Assembly: GCA_963665085.2 (NCBI GenBank)
Contig: CAXXXS010000001.1
Coordinates: 4,836,001 to 4,900,000, forward strand
Length of the DNA: 64,000 nt
Reading direction: 5' to 3'
Source of the DNA: G963665085 sp963665085
GTDB lineage: Bacteria; Bacteroidota; Bacteroidia; Bacteroidales; JAAAOM01
Made by a program: the position numbers and the translations under genes. The notes under the pieces are model-generated. The model searched no databases. It saw only the letters and a list, made by a program, of their open reading frames with translations, and was not told where the DNA came from. The stretch's first letter is position 1. Each line of letters begins with the position of its first letter. Positions 1-8,341 of the stretch are shown piece after piece.

Positions 1-13
1 TTATTATTTTTTT

Positions 14-1498
14 CTATGCACTCTTTAAACCGTAAACTGTTCTGAAATGATAGCCATAAACAGCCATCGTTATAGCATCGACAAATAATTTTGGTTTTTT
101 AAAAAGCGTCCAGGCCATGAATTTCCAATATTCGAAACGTCCTTTGTTTACCAGACCAAGTACAAAAATAGCTTTGGTAAAGGCTTTTAGCTGGTTTAAA
201 TCTATTTTGTTGTTTCCAACATTTACAGGTTTGTAGTTTTTCAACAACTCCTTGATCCTTTTGTAATAAGGTTTTTCTTTATAAATACTGTTTATAATGT
301 GTTGATACCCTTCCAGTAGTTCCCGCTGATTCATTTTTGGTACAAAGTTCATGGTAAAGTCGGTGTTACTTCCGGTGGCATCAACAGTTAAGCGGTTTTC
401 CATTTCCATTTGTCGGTATAATTGTGTGTTTTTAGGCGCATTTAATAAACCGACCATAGCCGAGACAATACCGCTTTTCTGAATAAAATCGACCTGTCGT
501 TGGAAAACTGTCTCTGTATCGCTGTCAAAACCAACAATAAAACCACCCGAAACCTGCAAACCAGCTTTTTGAATTTGTTTTACATTTTCCAGTAAATCCC
601 GGTGTTCGTTTTGTACTTTATGGCAACTCTGCAACGATTCTTCAACTGGTGTTTCAATTCCAATAAAGGTTGAAGTAAAACCTGCATAACGCATCATTTG
701 CAATAACTGTGAGTCATCGGCGAGGTTAATTGAAGTCTGGGCATTAAACTTAAACGGATGCTTGTGGGTTTCCATCCAGGTAATCATATCGGGTAGAATG
801 CTGTTTTTAACAACTTTCTTGTTCCCGATAAAATTATCATCCACTACGGCAACCGGACCACGCCAATTTAGTTTGTATAACGTATCAAGTTCTTCTAATA
901 CCTGCTTACTGCTTTTCATCCGTACTTTATGCCCCAAAAGGGCTGTTATCTCACAAAAGTCGCAGTTAAAAGGGCATCCTCGCGATACCTGCATGTTCAT
1001 AAAAGCATAATCGTTCATTTTCAACAGATGATAATCAGGAACAGGTGTTAGTGATAAATCAGCATATTCATTGGTACGATATATCCTTTTTAGGCTGCCC
1101 GTTTGCCAATCTTTCAAAAAATCAGCCATGGTTATTTCTGCCTCATTTAATATAAAATGATCTATTTGTGGATAATTTTCAAAGTCCTGTGTAAACAATG
1201 GACCACCAGCAATTAATTTAGCAGGATAATTTTGGCATCTGTCCAGGATTTCATTTACCGAATCCTTCTGTACATACATACCGCTTAAAAAGATATGGTC
1301 AGCCCATTCCAGGTCTTTATCTTCAAGCTTCTCAATGTTCATGTCCACCAATTTCTTTTGCCAATTTTCGGGCAACATAGCTGAAACGGTAATAAGACCC
1401 AGGGGAGGAACAGCAGCTTTTTTCGAAATGAACTTTAAAGCATGTTTAAAACTCCAGTATGTGTCCGGGTACTTAGGGTATATCATTAAAACATTCAT
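14..1498 (-). CDS. B12-binding radical SAM protein with DUF4070-like C-terminus
   Basis: The protein (494 aa) has an N-terminal cobalamin-binding-like Rossmann region (about residues 1-135). A radical SAM core follows, whose [4Fe-4S] cysteines are C175, C179 and C182 in the motif SRGCPFNCDFC. The C-terminal ~130 residues resemble DUF4070. Enzymes of this class B architecture (for example the hopanoid methylases HpnP/HpnR) methylate unactivated carbons. The substrate here is unknown and no hopanoid gene is nearby. It stands alone; the next gene upstream on the same strand is a LytTR regulator. The ATG start lies close behind a plausible Bacteroidota -7 box. Family assignment is firm, the reaction is not. 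Confidence 0.85.
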   Translation of the reverse strand: MNVLMIYPKYPDTYWSFKHALKFISKKAAVPPLGLITVSAMLPENWQKKLVDMNIEKLEDKDLEWADHIFLSGMYVQKDSVNEILDRCQNYPAKLIAGGPLFTQDFENYPQIDHFILNEAEITMADFLKDWQTGSLKRIYRTNEYADLSLTPVPDYHLLKMNDYAFMNMQVSRGCPFNCDFCEITALLGHKVRMKSSKQVLEELDTLYKLNWRGPVAVVDDNFIGNKKVVKNSILPDMITWMETHKHPFKFNAQTSINLADDSQLLQMMRYAGFTSTFIGIETPVEESLQSCHKVQNEHRDLLENVKQIQKAGLQVSGGFIVGFDSDTETVFQRQVDFIQKSGIVSAMVGLLNAPKNTQLYRQMEMENRLTVDATGSNTDFTMNFVPKMNQRELLEGYQHIINSIYKEKPYYKRIKELLKNYKPVNVGNNKIDLNQLKAFTKAIFVLGLVNKGRFEYWKFMAWTLFKKPKLFVDAITMAVYGYHFRTVYGLKSA

Positions 1499-1523
1499 GT
1501 TGTGCGCTATTTAATATTTGACG

Positions 1524-1551
1524 CAAAGTTAAGTATGCCTTCTATGTCAAA
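1524..1551 (-). promoter_or_regulatory. Probable promoter of the radical SAM gene
   Basis: On the minus strand TAACTTTG (1531-1524) matches the Bacteroidota -7 consensus TAnnTTTG. A TTTG lies at 1551-1548, but the spacer of 16 nt is shorter than the usual 19-21. The -7 box lies 26 nt upstream of the ATG. Confidence 0.45.
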
Positions 1552-1648
1552 AAAACAGAAGGGATTAGCACAATCTATTAAGGGATAAAAAACAACTTCA
1601 AATGTGAATAGCACTTGTGATTTGGGAATGGTATTCGCCCCTGTGCCT

Positions 1649-2566
1649 TTATAGGAGTTCTTTTACGGCCATTAAATATTGTCTTGACACAGGAATGGTT
1701 TCTTTGGTTTTATCAAGACTTAACCAATAGGTATTAAAATTTTTATTGAGTTTATCGATGTATTGAATATTCACCAAACCGGTTCGATGTGTGCGTATAA
1801 AATTATTATATTCGGATAGTTGTTGCTCTATGTTTCGCAAGGTGTTCCGAACCATTTTCTTTTTTACAATTCCTTCATCATGATACCCTATTTCTACATA
1901 ATTATCAGCCGATTTTGCATATACAATCTCAGAAATCTGGATTCTAAAATTATCGGATTCGTTATCGGACACTATTTCAATATGTTTATTTGAATAACTT
2001 TCTGAAAACTGCTTAAGTTTGTCCTGCATAGAACGAGTGTCAAGCAAAAGTTTTTTTTGTCGAACTTGATATGAATCTATCTTTAATTTCAGATGCATTG
2101 CTATAGGTAGGCTTAAGCAAATGAAAACTACACGTACAACAATGTTGAAGGTAATATTTACCTGCCCGACAAATCGGATATAAAAAATAAAGGCCAGGGT
2201 TGTTGCCGCTGTCTGAAAAAAATAATAAAGAGGAATGTAAATGGAATTATCGTGATTTTCATTCTCCCTGAACAGGAGTGTCGGTTGAAATATTAATTGT
2301 GAAACTAAAAGAATCATCAATACAATAACACCAAACCCGGCGAGAAAAATAAGTTTGTTCTCGAATTCGAAGGTATCAGCCGAGAAGGGTTGAAAAAATT
2401 GGATAAACAAAAAAACAGATATTGCAATTCCGAAGTATAACCTGAAATAAGCTTTGCTAAGGTGTATAAACTGATTTAATTTTTTATTTGTTGTCAAAAG
2501 TTTAGTATTATTTTTCAAGGTCAATTTTAAGCTTGGTTGCCAACTTTTTAATAAGTGTTCCAACAT
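1649..2566 (-). CDS. Membrane-anchored LytTR-domain transcriptional regulator
   Basis: Four predicted membrane helices lie roughly at residues 38-62, 70-92, 108-130 and 135-160, followed by a short coiled region. A C-terminal LytTR DNA-binding domain occupies about residues 205-305 (IVYAKSADNYVEI ... FIRTHRTGLVNIQYID). Such proteins are thought to sense a membrane signal directly, without a separate kinase. The ATG at 2566 overlaps the upstream zinc ribbon gene by 59 bases in another frame. A TTG at 2497, 10 bases after that gene's stop, would give a 282-residue protein that keeps all helices and is a credible alternative start. The target is unknown. Confidence 0.8.
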   Translation of the reverse strand: MLEHLLKSWQPSLKLTLKNNTKLLTTNKKLNQFIHLSKAYFRLYFGIAISVFLFIQFFQPFSADTFEFENKLIFLAGFGVIVLMILLVSQLIFQPTLLFRENENHDNSIYIPLYYFFQTAATTLAFIFYIRFVGQVNITFNIVVRVVFICLSLPIAMHLKLKIDSYQVRQKKLLLDTRSMQDKLKQFSESYSNKHIEIVSDNESDNFRIQISEIVYAKSADNYVEIGYHDEGIVKKKMVRNTLRNIEQQLSEYNNFIRTHRTGLVNIQYIDKLNKNFNTYWLSLDKTKETIPVSRQYLMAVKELL

Positions 2567-2708
2567 TATAAAAATCTACCACACCAACAACAGCTTTACA
2601 AGAAGTGCAACGTACAAAAATCAATTCATAATTTGAATTCACGGGTGTTTCGTTCACTGCCTCAAATTCAGTATTTGAGCAACTTGGACATTTTGATTTA
2701 TTTTCCAT
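2508..2708 (-). CDS. Small zinc ribbon protein
   Basis: This 66-residue protein has two CxxC pairs (CPSC near residue 8 and CTSC near residue 34). They are spaced as in a zinc ribbon, with a short hydrophobic-charged tail after them. Its 3' end overlaps the possible ATG start of the LytTR regulator, so the two are probably co-transcribed. No specific family is recognised. It may be a small nucleic-acid-binding or accessory protein. Confidence 0.65.
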   Translation of the reverse strand: MENKSKCPSCSNTEFEAVNETPVNSNYELIFVRCTSCKAVVGVVDFYNVGTLIKKLATKLKIDLEK

Positions 2709-2936
2709 GGCATTATTATTTAATCAAAGGTACACCTATTGTATTAGCATATCAAGAAAAAGAAAAAGAAACCTTATGATTAGTGTAGTAATTAGAATAG
2801 AAAATCATCAATCATACGGTTCGAAGTTGCAAATTATAGGTATTCTTTTTCTTTCATTCCTTCGTATTTCTTTAAATACTAAAATTCTGTATTATTTTTC
2901 ATAGCTATTAAAAACATATTTCTCACCTAAAAAACA

Positions 2937-3035
2937 GTTAACATGGGTTAACATCAGAGTTGCTTTTGCGTTAACTATTGGATGGTTGAATTTCTGCACT
3001 TTACGCACATGATTAACAAAGTTAACACGGTTAAC
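2937..3035. repeat. Cluster of five GTTAAC palindromes
   Basis: Perfect GTTAAC hexamers occur at 2937, 2947, 2970, 3021 and 3030. Two close pairs have start-to-start spacings of 10 and 9 bp, about one helical turn. The cluster lies in the gene-free stretch 2709-3357, upstream of the DUF4248/J-domain genes. It could be an operator or iteron-like binding site of the adjoining element. The rest of this gap is AT-rich and holds one hairpin (3193-3211). Confidence 0.6.
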
Positions 3036-3192
3036 ATTTTTTTTTGAGTATTTGGTTTTCAAAATTAGTTTTGGCCTTCAATAATGAAAATATTTTCCAA
3101 TTTAATTCCAAATTAATATATTTACAGGATAATTTACCAAAGGGTGTAATACAATGAATTGTGCCTAAAGAAATACATATAACACTTGAAAC

Positions 3193-3211
3193 AAGCCTCT
3201 TACAGAGGCTT
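3193..3211 (+). terminator. Hairpin, possible terminator or leader structure
   Basis: AAGCCTCT (3193-3200) and AGAGGCTT (3204-3211) form an 8-bp stem with a 3-nt loop. Flanking AACAC/GTGTT extends the pairing imperfectly. Only a short T-run follows, so it may be a leader structure in front of the gene at 3358 rather than a strong terminator. Confidence 0.4.
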
Positions 3212-3357
3212 TTCGTGTTTATAGACCCTTTGTGTTTTTTGATTTATTACGATATACTTAGTTTTATTAGTAATAAAATCCTGTTTAATTCCACGCATGC
3301 TTTTCAAAATGCTTTTTGTTTCAAAAAAGTATTCATTTCTCGCAAAATTTTTCAAAT

Positions 3358-3591
3358 ATGATAATACGAAGAACAATATTAAAACAAGACATTGTAAAAA
3401 AGTTATATCCCAATAGTATTTCTGTAAGGTCGGCAATGCAGCAACTCAGATGTGAAATTGAAATTTGCCCTCCGTTAAAAGAACAAATTGCAAATGCCGG
3501 AAATACCAGATGCCATTATTACAACAAACAACAACTCCTTTTAATCCTGGAACACTTTAGTATATCACTTGAAGAATTTGAACAGCTATGA
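3358..3591 (+). CDS. DUF4248-like small protein
   Basis: The 77-residue protein has the pattern of DUF4248: a basic start, a mid-segment SVRSAMQQLRCEIEICPPL, and a C-terminal stretch YYNKQQLLLILEHF resembling a helix that ends in a glutamine/leucine-rich segment. DUF4248 proteins are short Bacteroidota proteins of unknown function, often near mobile or DNA-packaging genes. The ATG at 3358 is preferred over 3316, because the extra N-terminus of the longer form is unlike the family. Its stop overlaps the next gene's ATG (ATGA), so the two are translationally coupled. Recognition is by motif only. Confidence 0.55.
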   Translation: MIIRRTILKQDIVKKLYPNSISVRSAMQQLRCEIEICPPLKEQIANAGNTRCHYYNKQQLLLILEHFSISLEEFEQL

Positions 3592-3830
3592 AGTATTTTC
3601 AGGGTATTACTAATGTGGAGCAAGCCAAACTACTTTATCGTCATTTAGCAAAGCAACTCCATCCTGATGCCGGGGGAACTGTACTTGAGTTTCAAAAAAT
3701 GCAGGATGAATATAGAATTACACTTTCAAGGTTGCAAGAATGTCACAATCCCGTTAGTAGTCATTTTTCAAAGGCTACACCCAATGACTTTTTTCAAAGT
3801 GAATCACCTGAAAAAAGAATTGTTGATTGA
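3588..3830 (+). CDS. J-domain mini-protein
   Basis: This 80-residue protein has the core of a DnaJ J-domain: helix II-like YRHLAKQL, the invariant HPD tripeptide (HPDAGG, about residues 26-31), and helix III-like EFQKMQDEYRITL. It lacks the G/F and zinc-finger parts of DnaJ. HPD stimulates Hsp70 (DnaK) ATPase, so it may recruit host DnaK. It is coupled by an ATGA overlap to the DUF4248-like gene. Small J-domain proteins in this setting are typical of Bacteroidota mobile elements. Confidence 0.7.
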   Translation: MKYFQGITNVEQAKLLYRHLAKQLHPDAGGTVLEFQKMQDEYRITLSRLQECHNPVSSHFSKATPNDFFQSESPEKRIVD

Positions 3831-3966
3831 TTTGGGGAAAATGGCAAAGGTGCTTATTAAAAAGCAAGTGCCACAAAATTATCTACGTCGGAAGATTACA
3901 ACGACAAATTCTTCGATAAAGAAAGATGTGCTAAATGAAATAGTGGACATCTTGAGTGAGTTATAA
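3784..3966 (+). CDS. Possible small basic protein
   Basis: A reading frame of 60 codons starts at an ATG inside the J-domain gene and runs 136 bases beyond it. The product is lysine-rich (MTFFKVNHLKKEL ... DVLNEIVDILSEL). A start at 3841 (MAKVLIKK) would leave 41 codons and avoid the overlap. It could be a third gene of the same small operon or chance. No family is recognised. Confidence 0.3.
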   Translation: MTFFKVNHLKKELLIDLGKMAKVLIKKQVPQNYLRRKITTTNSSIKKDVLNEIVDILSEL

Positions 3967-4267
3967 GGGATTGAATAGTGCTAAAAAATAGTTCTTTTTA
4001 GAACTCAAACACTTCTAATTCTAATATTCTTTATAGTCCTTAAGCTATAATTCTTGCTATATTACCTATGATTTATATGATAAAATGACCAATTCTTTTA
4101 GCAAATTCACTCATCAAGTTACCATTGGCAACCTTACAAATAGACAAATACAAACAAAAATAACCACATTTAGCATATTCAAGACAATTCTAAAAAAATC
4201 TGATCAAAACCAGCCAGAGCAGACTACGCAATAGGTATAGGTTTGCAGCATAATTTTTATAGCAATT
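3967..4267. other. Gene-free AT-rich stretch
   Basis: About 300 bases between the J-domain cluster and the next small gene. No convincing gene, hairpin or repeat was seen. Confidence 0.6.
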
Positions 4268-4471
4268 ATGCAAAAGCTGGATTCACATACTATTCAAGAA
4301 GCTACTCAGAGGGCAAAACAACGACTTCCTATAGGGGAACTCCAAAGAAGAAATAAATACAAGGATATTACAGAACAGGATTACAATGACCTTTTTGATT
4401 GCGCTGAAACCTTTTCTTTATTGATTCTTGAGTCCTTATCAAAGGAAGAAGTTGTGGAGCAAAAGATATAG
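4268..4471 (+). CDS. Small hypothetical protein upstream of the recombinase
   Basis: The 67-residue acidic and helical protein (MQKLDSHTIQEATQRAKQRL ...) is of no recognised family. It lies 51 bases upstream of the serine recombinase in the same direction. That placement suggests an accessory role such as an excision or regulatory factor, but this is inference from position only. Confidence 0.5.
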   Translation: MQKLDSHTIQEATQRAKQRLPIGELQRRNKYKDITEQDYNDLFDCAETFSLLILESLSKEEVVEQKI

Positions 4472-4522
4472 CGTTATGTAAAATCCAGGGAATCAGTATA
4501 TTTGTAGAGAGTTAGTCTAAAA

Positions 4523-6133
4523 ATGAAGGTTATGAATAATTTATCCCTTTTTCAACAATTTGCACCGAAAGTCCCTGAAAAATTCAAGGAAGGTAATAAT
4601 GCCGTGATTTATACAAGAGTTTCATCGGCAGACCAGGAAGATAATACCAGTCTCGGTTCTCAAAAAAAGCATTGCGAGATATTTGCAGAAAGAAGAGGGC
4701 TAAATGTTGTAGGATATTTTGGTGGCACATACGAATCTGCAAAAACAGACGACCGAAAGGAGTTTAATCGTATGCTAACCTTTGTCAAAAGGGCAAAAAA
4801 CATCAACTATGTTATCGTTTATTCTTATGAACGTTTTTCACGTTCAGGCATTAATGGAGCTTCAATAGCCAACGATTTAATTAAAAAGTATGGAATTATC
4901 ACATTGGCCGTTACACAAGAATTAGACCCAACAACTCCGGCAGGGGCTTTTCAACAGAATATTTTGTTTTTGGTTGGTCAAATGGACAATGAACTAAGGC
5001 GTGATAAAGTAGTTACTGGCATGAAAGAGCTACTTTCTAAAGGACATTGGGTTTGGGCAGCTCCACGTGGTTATACCGACCTTAACAAGGGAAAAGCAAC
5101 TGAGCGTAATTTAGTAGTAAATGACGAAGGTAAAATATTAAAGAAGGCTTTCGAATGGAAAGTATATAAACAAACTCCTAATGCAGAAATATCTCGTAAA
5201 TTAAAAACATTGGGTGTTGATATCTCTGAAAAAAGATTACACAACCTATTTACAAATCCGTTTTACTGTGGTTTAATTACAAGCAAAATGCTGCCGGGTG
5301 AGGTTATTGAGGGTCGTCATGAACCAATGGTAACTCGTGATTTGTTTTTACAAGTAAATAATATTCTACAGGAAAATAGAGTTCATGGCTTTGTGCATGA
5401 CAAAGACAATGAGAATCTGCCATTAAAAGTATTTACAAAGTGTGAGAAATGTGGAAAGCCAATGACCGGATATTTGGTTAAAAAGAAAGGAATTTACTAT
5501 TACAAATGCAGAACGAAAGGTTGCAGAGTGAATAAAAGTGCCAAATCATTGCACCAAATGTTTCAGAATTTAGTTTCTGCTTTTCATATCGAAAAAGATG
5601 AGCAAGAAGTAATCAAGGTCGTACTATCAGAACAAATGAATGTATTTTTCAAATCGAAGAGTGAAGACTCAAAAAAACTAAAAGCTCAAAAAAGTGAAGT
5701 ACAAAAGAAACTGGATGCAATCGAAGAAAGGTTTGTTATCGGAGAAATAGACCGTTCATTATATAATAAGTTTAAGCCTAAATTCGAGAAGGAAATCATC
5801 GAAATTGAGCAGGAATTAAATTCAATGGGCAATTATAGTTCGAACCTCAATAAAGCTTTGAAATTTGTCACTAAAATAAGTTCTAATTTATTGAATATGT
5901 GGGAATCACTTAGTATTGACAGTAAGAAAGTATCCCAAAAAATGCTATTCCCCGAAGGAATTTACTACAATCACGAAAATAACCAAGTTCGAACCCCTCG
6001 TGTAAATTCTTTTTTCTCTCTAATCCCTGAACTGGCAAGGTACACAGAAGGGCATAAAAAAAGGGATTTCATCAAAACTGATAAAATCCCCGCTTTAGTG
6101 AACCCGGAGGGATTCGAACCCCCAACCTCCTGA
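4523..6133 (+). CDS. Large serine recombinase (site-specific integrase)
   Basis: The 536-residue protein has the order of a large serine recombinase. The resolvase catalytic domain (about 26-165) carries the nucleophile in YTRVSS (S34) and active-site arginines in YSYERFSRSG. The recombinase domain spans about 175-290. A zinc ribbon (CEKCGK ... CRTKGC, about 308-335) and a coiled coil (about 370-430) follow. It would catalyse integration or excision of the surrounding element. The last ~25 residues are not recombinase-like: they are encoded by the terminator and 3' end of the convergent tRNA-Arg gene, ending in NPEGFEPPTS. This implies that the coding frame crosses the integration junction. 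Confidence 0.92.
   Translation: MKVMNNLSLFQQFAPKVPEKFKEGNNAVIYTRVSSADQEDNTSLGSQKKHCEIFAERRGLNVVGYFGGTYESAKTDDRKEFNRMLTFVKRAKNINYVIVYSYERFSRSGINGASIANDLIKKYGIITLAVTQELDPTTPAGAFQQNILFLVGQMDNELRRDKVVTGMKELLSKGHWVWAAPRGYTDLNKGKATERNLVVNDEGKILKKAFEWKVYKQTPNAEISRKLKTLGVDISEKRLHNLFTNPFYCGLITSKMLPGEVIEGRHEPMVTRDLFLQVNNILQENRVHGFVHDKDNENLPLKVFTKCEKCGKPMTGYLVKKKGIYYYKCRTKGCRVNKSAKSLHQMFQNLVSAFHIEKDEQEVIKVVLSEQMNVFFKSKSEDSKKLKAQKSEVQKKLDAIEERFVIGEIDRSLYNKFKPKFEKEIIEIEQELNSMGNYSSNLNKALKFVTKISSNLLNMWESLSIDSKKVSQKMLFPEGIYYNHENNQVRTPRVNSFFSLIPELARYTEGHKKRDFIKTDKIPALVNPEGFEPPTS
6056..6090 (-). terminator. Terminator of tRNA-Arg
   Basis: On the minus strand a 12-bp stem (6090-6079 with 6074-6063, one G-U pair) is followed by seven T. 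It begins 9 bases after the mature tRNA 3' end. It lies wholly inside the recombinase reading frame on the other strand. Confidence 0.8.
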
Positions 6134-6172
6134 TCCGTAGTCAGGTGCACTATCCAGTTATGCTACGGGTCC
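6099..6172 (-). tRNA. tRNA-Arg (anticodon ACG)
   Basis: The 74-nt cloverleaf reads from 6172. The acceptor stem GGACCCG pairs with CGGGTTC. The anticodon stem CCTGA/TCAGG encloses loop CTACGGA with anticodon ACG. The variable loop has 5 nt. The T arm GGGGG-TTCGAAT-CCCTC is followed by discriminator A. CCA is not encoded, as is usual in this phylum. It reads CGN arginine codons after A34-to-inosine editing. The 3' 35 bases overlap the C-terminal codons of the serine recombinase. Confidence 0.95.
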
Positions 6173-6205
6173 ATCTTTCTTTCGATTTTCATCGAAATCG
6201 GGGTG

Positions 6206-6239
6206 CAAATATAGAAAATAATTTGAGTTTCTCACAAAA
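6206..6239 (-). promoter_or_regulatory. Consensus promoter of tRNA-Arg
   Basis: On the minus strand TTTTG (6239-6235), a 21-nt spacer and TATATTTG (6213-6206) match the Bacteroidota primary sigma consensus TTTG-N19-21-TAnnTTTG. The tRNA 5' end is 34 nt downstream of the -7 box. Confidence 0.8.
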
Positions 6240-6302
6240 CCTTTTCTTGTTTGTTTACTGAATATTTTATTTTCGTAAAACATTTTGAAGTTTACATTAA
6301 AA

Positions 6303-6980
6303 ATGAAGCTGCTTATTATTGAAGACGAAATAGAATTACTAGACTCAATTAGAGCTTATTTCGAGAAAGAATTGTATCGATGCGAACAGGCTTTGAGCTT
6401 TTCAGAAGCGGAAGAAAAAATTAATTTATATTCCTACGATTGTATTTTTCTGGATTTAAATCTACCTGGAGGAAATGGTTTACAATTAATACCTCTTATC
6501 AAAAAGCTTCAAAACGATACAGGAATTATAATAATCTCGGCAAGAGATAAAATTGAAGACCGCATACAAGGATTAGAATTAGGTGCTGATGATTATTTAA
6601 CAAAACCTTTTCATCTCTCAGAACTAAATGCTCGTTTCCGATCCGTGGTTAGACGTTTAAAATTTAATGGTGAAGAGATAATTAAAATTAACGAGATTGA
6701 AATACTCCCAAATAAAAGAGAAGTAAATTATAAAAATTCCATGCTTGATTTAACGCCAAAAGAATTTAACATATTACTTTATCTTGCTACAAATAAAAAC
6801 AAAGTAATTACAAAAGAATCATTGGCAGAACATCTTCTTGGCGATTTTGCAGACACTTCAGATTCTTTTGATTTTGTGTATTCGCATATAAAAAATGTAA
6901 GAAAAAAGATAGCTGAAAAAACTGGACAGGATTACATTAAAAATATATACGGAGTAGGTTATAAATTAGAAGCAAATTGA
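6303..6980 (+). CDS. OmpR-family response regulator
   Basis: A receiver domain (residues 1-115, phosphoacceptor D51, acidic pocket E7/D8, TKPF switch lysine) is followed by a winged-helix Trans_reg_C DNA-binding domain (about 128-225, ending in the typical YGVGYKLE). The ATG at 6303 is chosen because MKLLIIEDE is the canonical receiver start; an ATG 18 bases upstream is also possible. Its stop overlaps the TTG start of the kinase gene. By position it probably controls the haem genes that follow, similar in idea to HaeSR of Porphyromonas; this is inference. Confidence 0.9.
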   Translation: MKLLIIEDEIELLDSIRAYFEKELYRCEQALSFSEAEEKINLYSYDCIFLDLNLPGGNGLQLIPLIKKLQNDTGIIIISARDKIEDRIQGLELGADDYLTKPFHLSELNARFRSVVRRLKFNGEEIIKINEIEILPNKREVNYKNSMLDLTPKEFNILLYLATNKNKVITKESLAEHLLGDFADTSDSFDFVYSHIKNVRKKIAEKTGQDYIKNIYGVGYKLEAN

Positions 6981-8233
6981 AATTATTAACAAAAACAAGT
7001 TTAATAACAATTACTGTTTCGCTGTTTGTTTTTTTTATCAGCGGGATATTTTTTTATCAGCTATCCAAATCCCTTATTCAAAATGATGTTGAAAGGGAAC
7101 TCCTGGCAATTTTCACTGAAATTTCAACAACCATAGACAATGTTGCTATTGAAGAGCTTAACAAACTTTATGAAATAGAGATTATAAAAGTCACTTATTA
7201 TATTAATAGAGATTTCAATAAAATAACTTATTCCGACACGATTATATTTAATCAATTTCAGAATCAATACAAACCGGTAAAAGAGATTGTTGGTTATGCT
7301 CAAACCCAAGATGCTATTTATGAGATAAAAGTGTATAAGTCACTTATTGAACCGCTTTACCTTATTGAGAATATCACGCTTGCTCTCACATTTATGGCCT
7401 TGATTTTTATTATTGCCATTTATATAACTAACAGGGTAACTTTTAATCAAGTCTGGAAAGATTTTTTTGAAACTTTAAAATCCATTAAAGCTTTTAATAT
7501 TGGGAGTAAAATATCAATACATTCAGACTCTGAAATTACAGAGTTTAACCTTCTTAACACAGAGATTAATCGAATGCAGGATAGAATAATCAAAGACTAT
7601 GGTAATTTAAAAGAATTCACTGAAAATATTTCTCATGAGATTCAAACACCTTTAGCAATTATCAAATCAAACTCAGAGTTAATTATTCAGAATGAAAACC
7701 TAGAAGAAAAAGATGCACAGGCAATTTCAAAAATATATAAGGCAAGTGATCGTCTTTCAAAACTAAACAGGGGACTACTACTTCTTACAAAGATTGAAAA
7801 TCGTCAATATGATAACATAAAGGAGATTTATTTATCTCAAAAACTTGAAGGAATTTTAAATTCTCTGCAAGATTTTATTGATCAAAAAGAAATTACAGTA
7901 CAAAAAAATATAAGCGCTGATTTAAAAATAAATATGGATAATAATCTTGCCGACCTTCTTTTAATAAACCTTGTAAAGAATGCCATTCAGCATAATATTC
8001 AAAACGGACTGCTTACCTTGAAATTAGCTGAGGATATTTTTCAGATTTCGAATACAGGAAATCCATTGACAGGAAATCCCGAACAATTTTTCAACCGTTT
8101 CGAAAAAAATGATAAAACATCCAAGTCACTTGGCTTAGGTTTGGCTATTGTAAAAAAAATATGTGATGTTTATAATTTTACTATTCAATATTCTTATTCC
8201 AATGATTTGCACCAGATAACATTGAAAATCTGA
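6977..8233 (+). CDS. Membrane sensor histidine kinase
   Basis: The kinase (418 aa) has two membrane helices (about 7-29 and 132-150) flanking a ~100-residue periplasmic sensor. HisKA follows with H220 in NISHEIQTPL, then HATPase with the N box LLINLVKNAIQHN and a G2 box SLGLGLAIVKKI. The start is a TTG at 6977 that overlaps the regulator's stop (TTGA), which indicates translational coupling. The G1 region is short and degenerate (ISNTGNPLTGN). It is the partner of the preceding OmpR-type regulator. Confidence 0.9.
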   Translation: MKLLTKTSLITITVSLFVFFISGIFFYQLSKSLIQNDVERELLAIFTEISTTIDNVAIEELNKLYEIEIIKVTYYINRDFNKITYSDTIIFNQFQNQYKPVKEIVGYAQTQDAIYEIKVYKSLIEPLYLIENITLALTFMALIFIIAIYITNRVTFNQVWKDFFETLKSIKAFNIGSKISIHSDSEITEFNLLNTEINRMQDRIIKDYGNLKEFTENISHEIQTPLAIIKSNSELIIQNENLEEKDAQAISKIYKASDRLSKLNRGLLLLTKIENRQYDNIKEIYLSQKLEGILNSLQDFIDQKEITVQKNISADLKINMDNNLADLLLINLVKNAIQHNIQNGLLTLKLAEDIFQISNTGNPLTGNPEQFFNRFEKNDKTSKSLGLGLAIVKKICDVYNFTIQYSYSNDLHQITLKI

Positions 8234-8341
8234 TTGTTTTTCTAAAAGTTCTCATAAAATAAACTTCATAGATTTTACAACTCCAAAATTTCTCCAAATT
8301 TCCTCCAGATTTGATCTATACATTCGCAAAAAAGTTAAGGT

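Noticed and set aside
3161..3436. Opposed frames of 66 and 78 codons upstream of the DUF4248-like gene
   Set aside because: They are hydrophobic low-complexity translations of AT-rich DNA, overlapping each other and the hairpin.
2709..4267. Second copy of the tRNA-Arg 3' end as the other att site of the element
   Set aside because: Reading the block and its left flank by eye gave no match to AACCCGGAGGGATTCGAA or its complement; the far boundary stays unknown.
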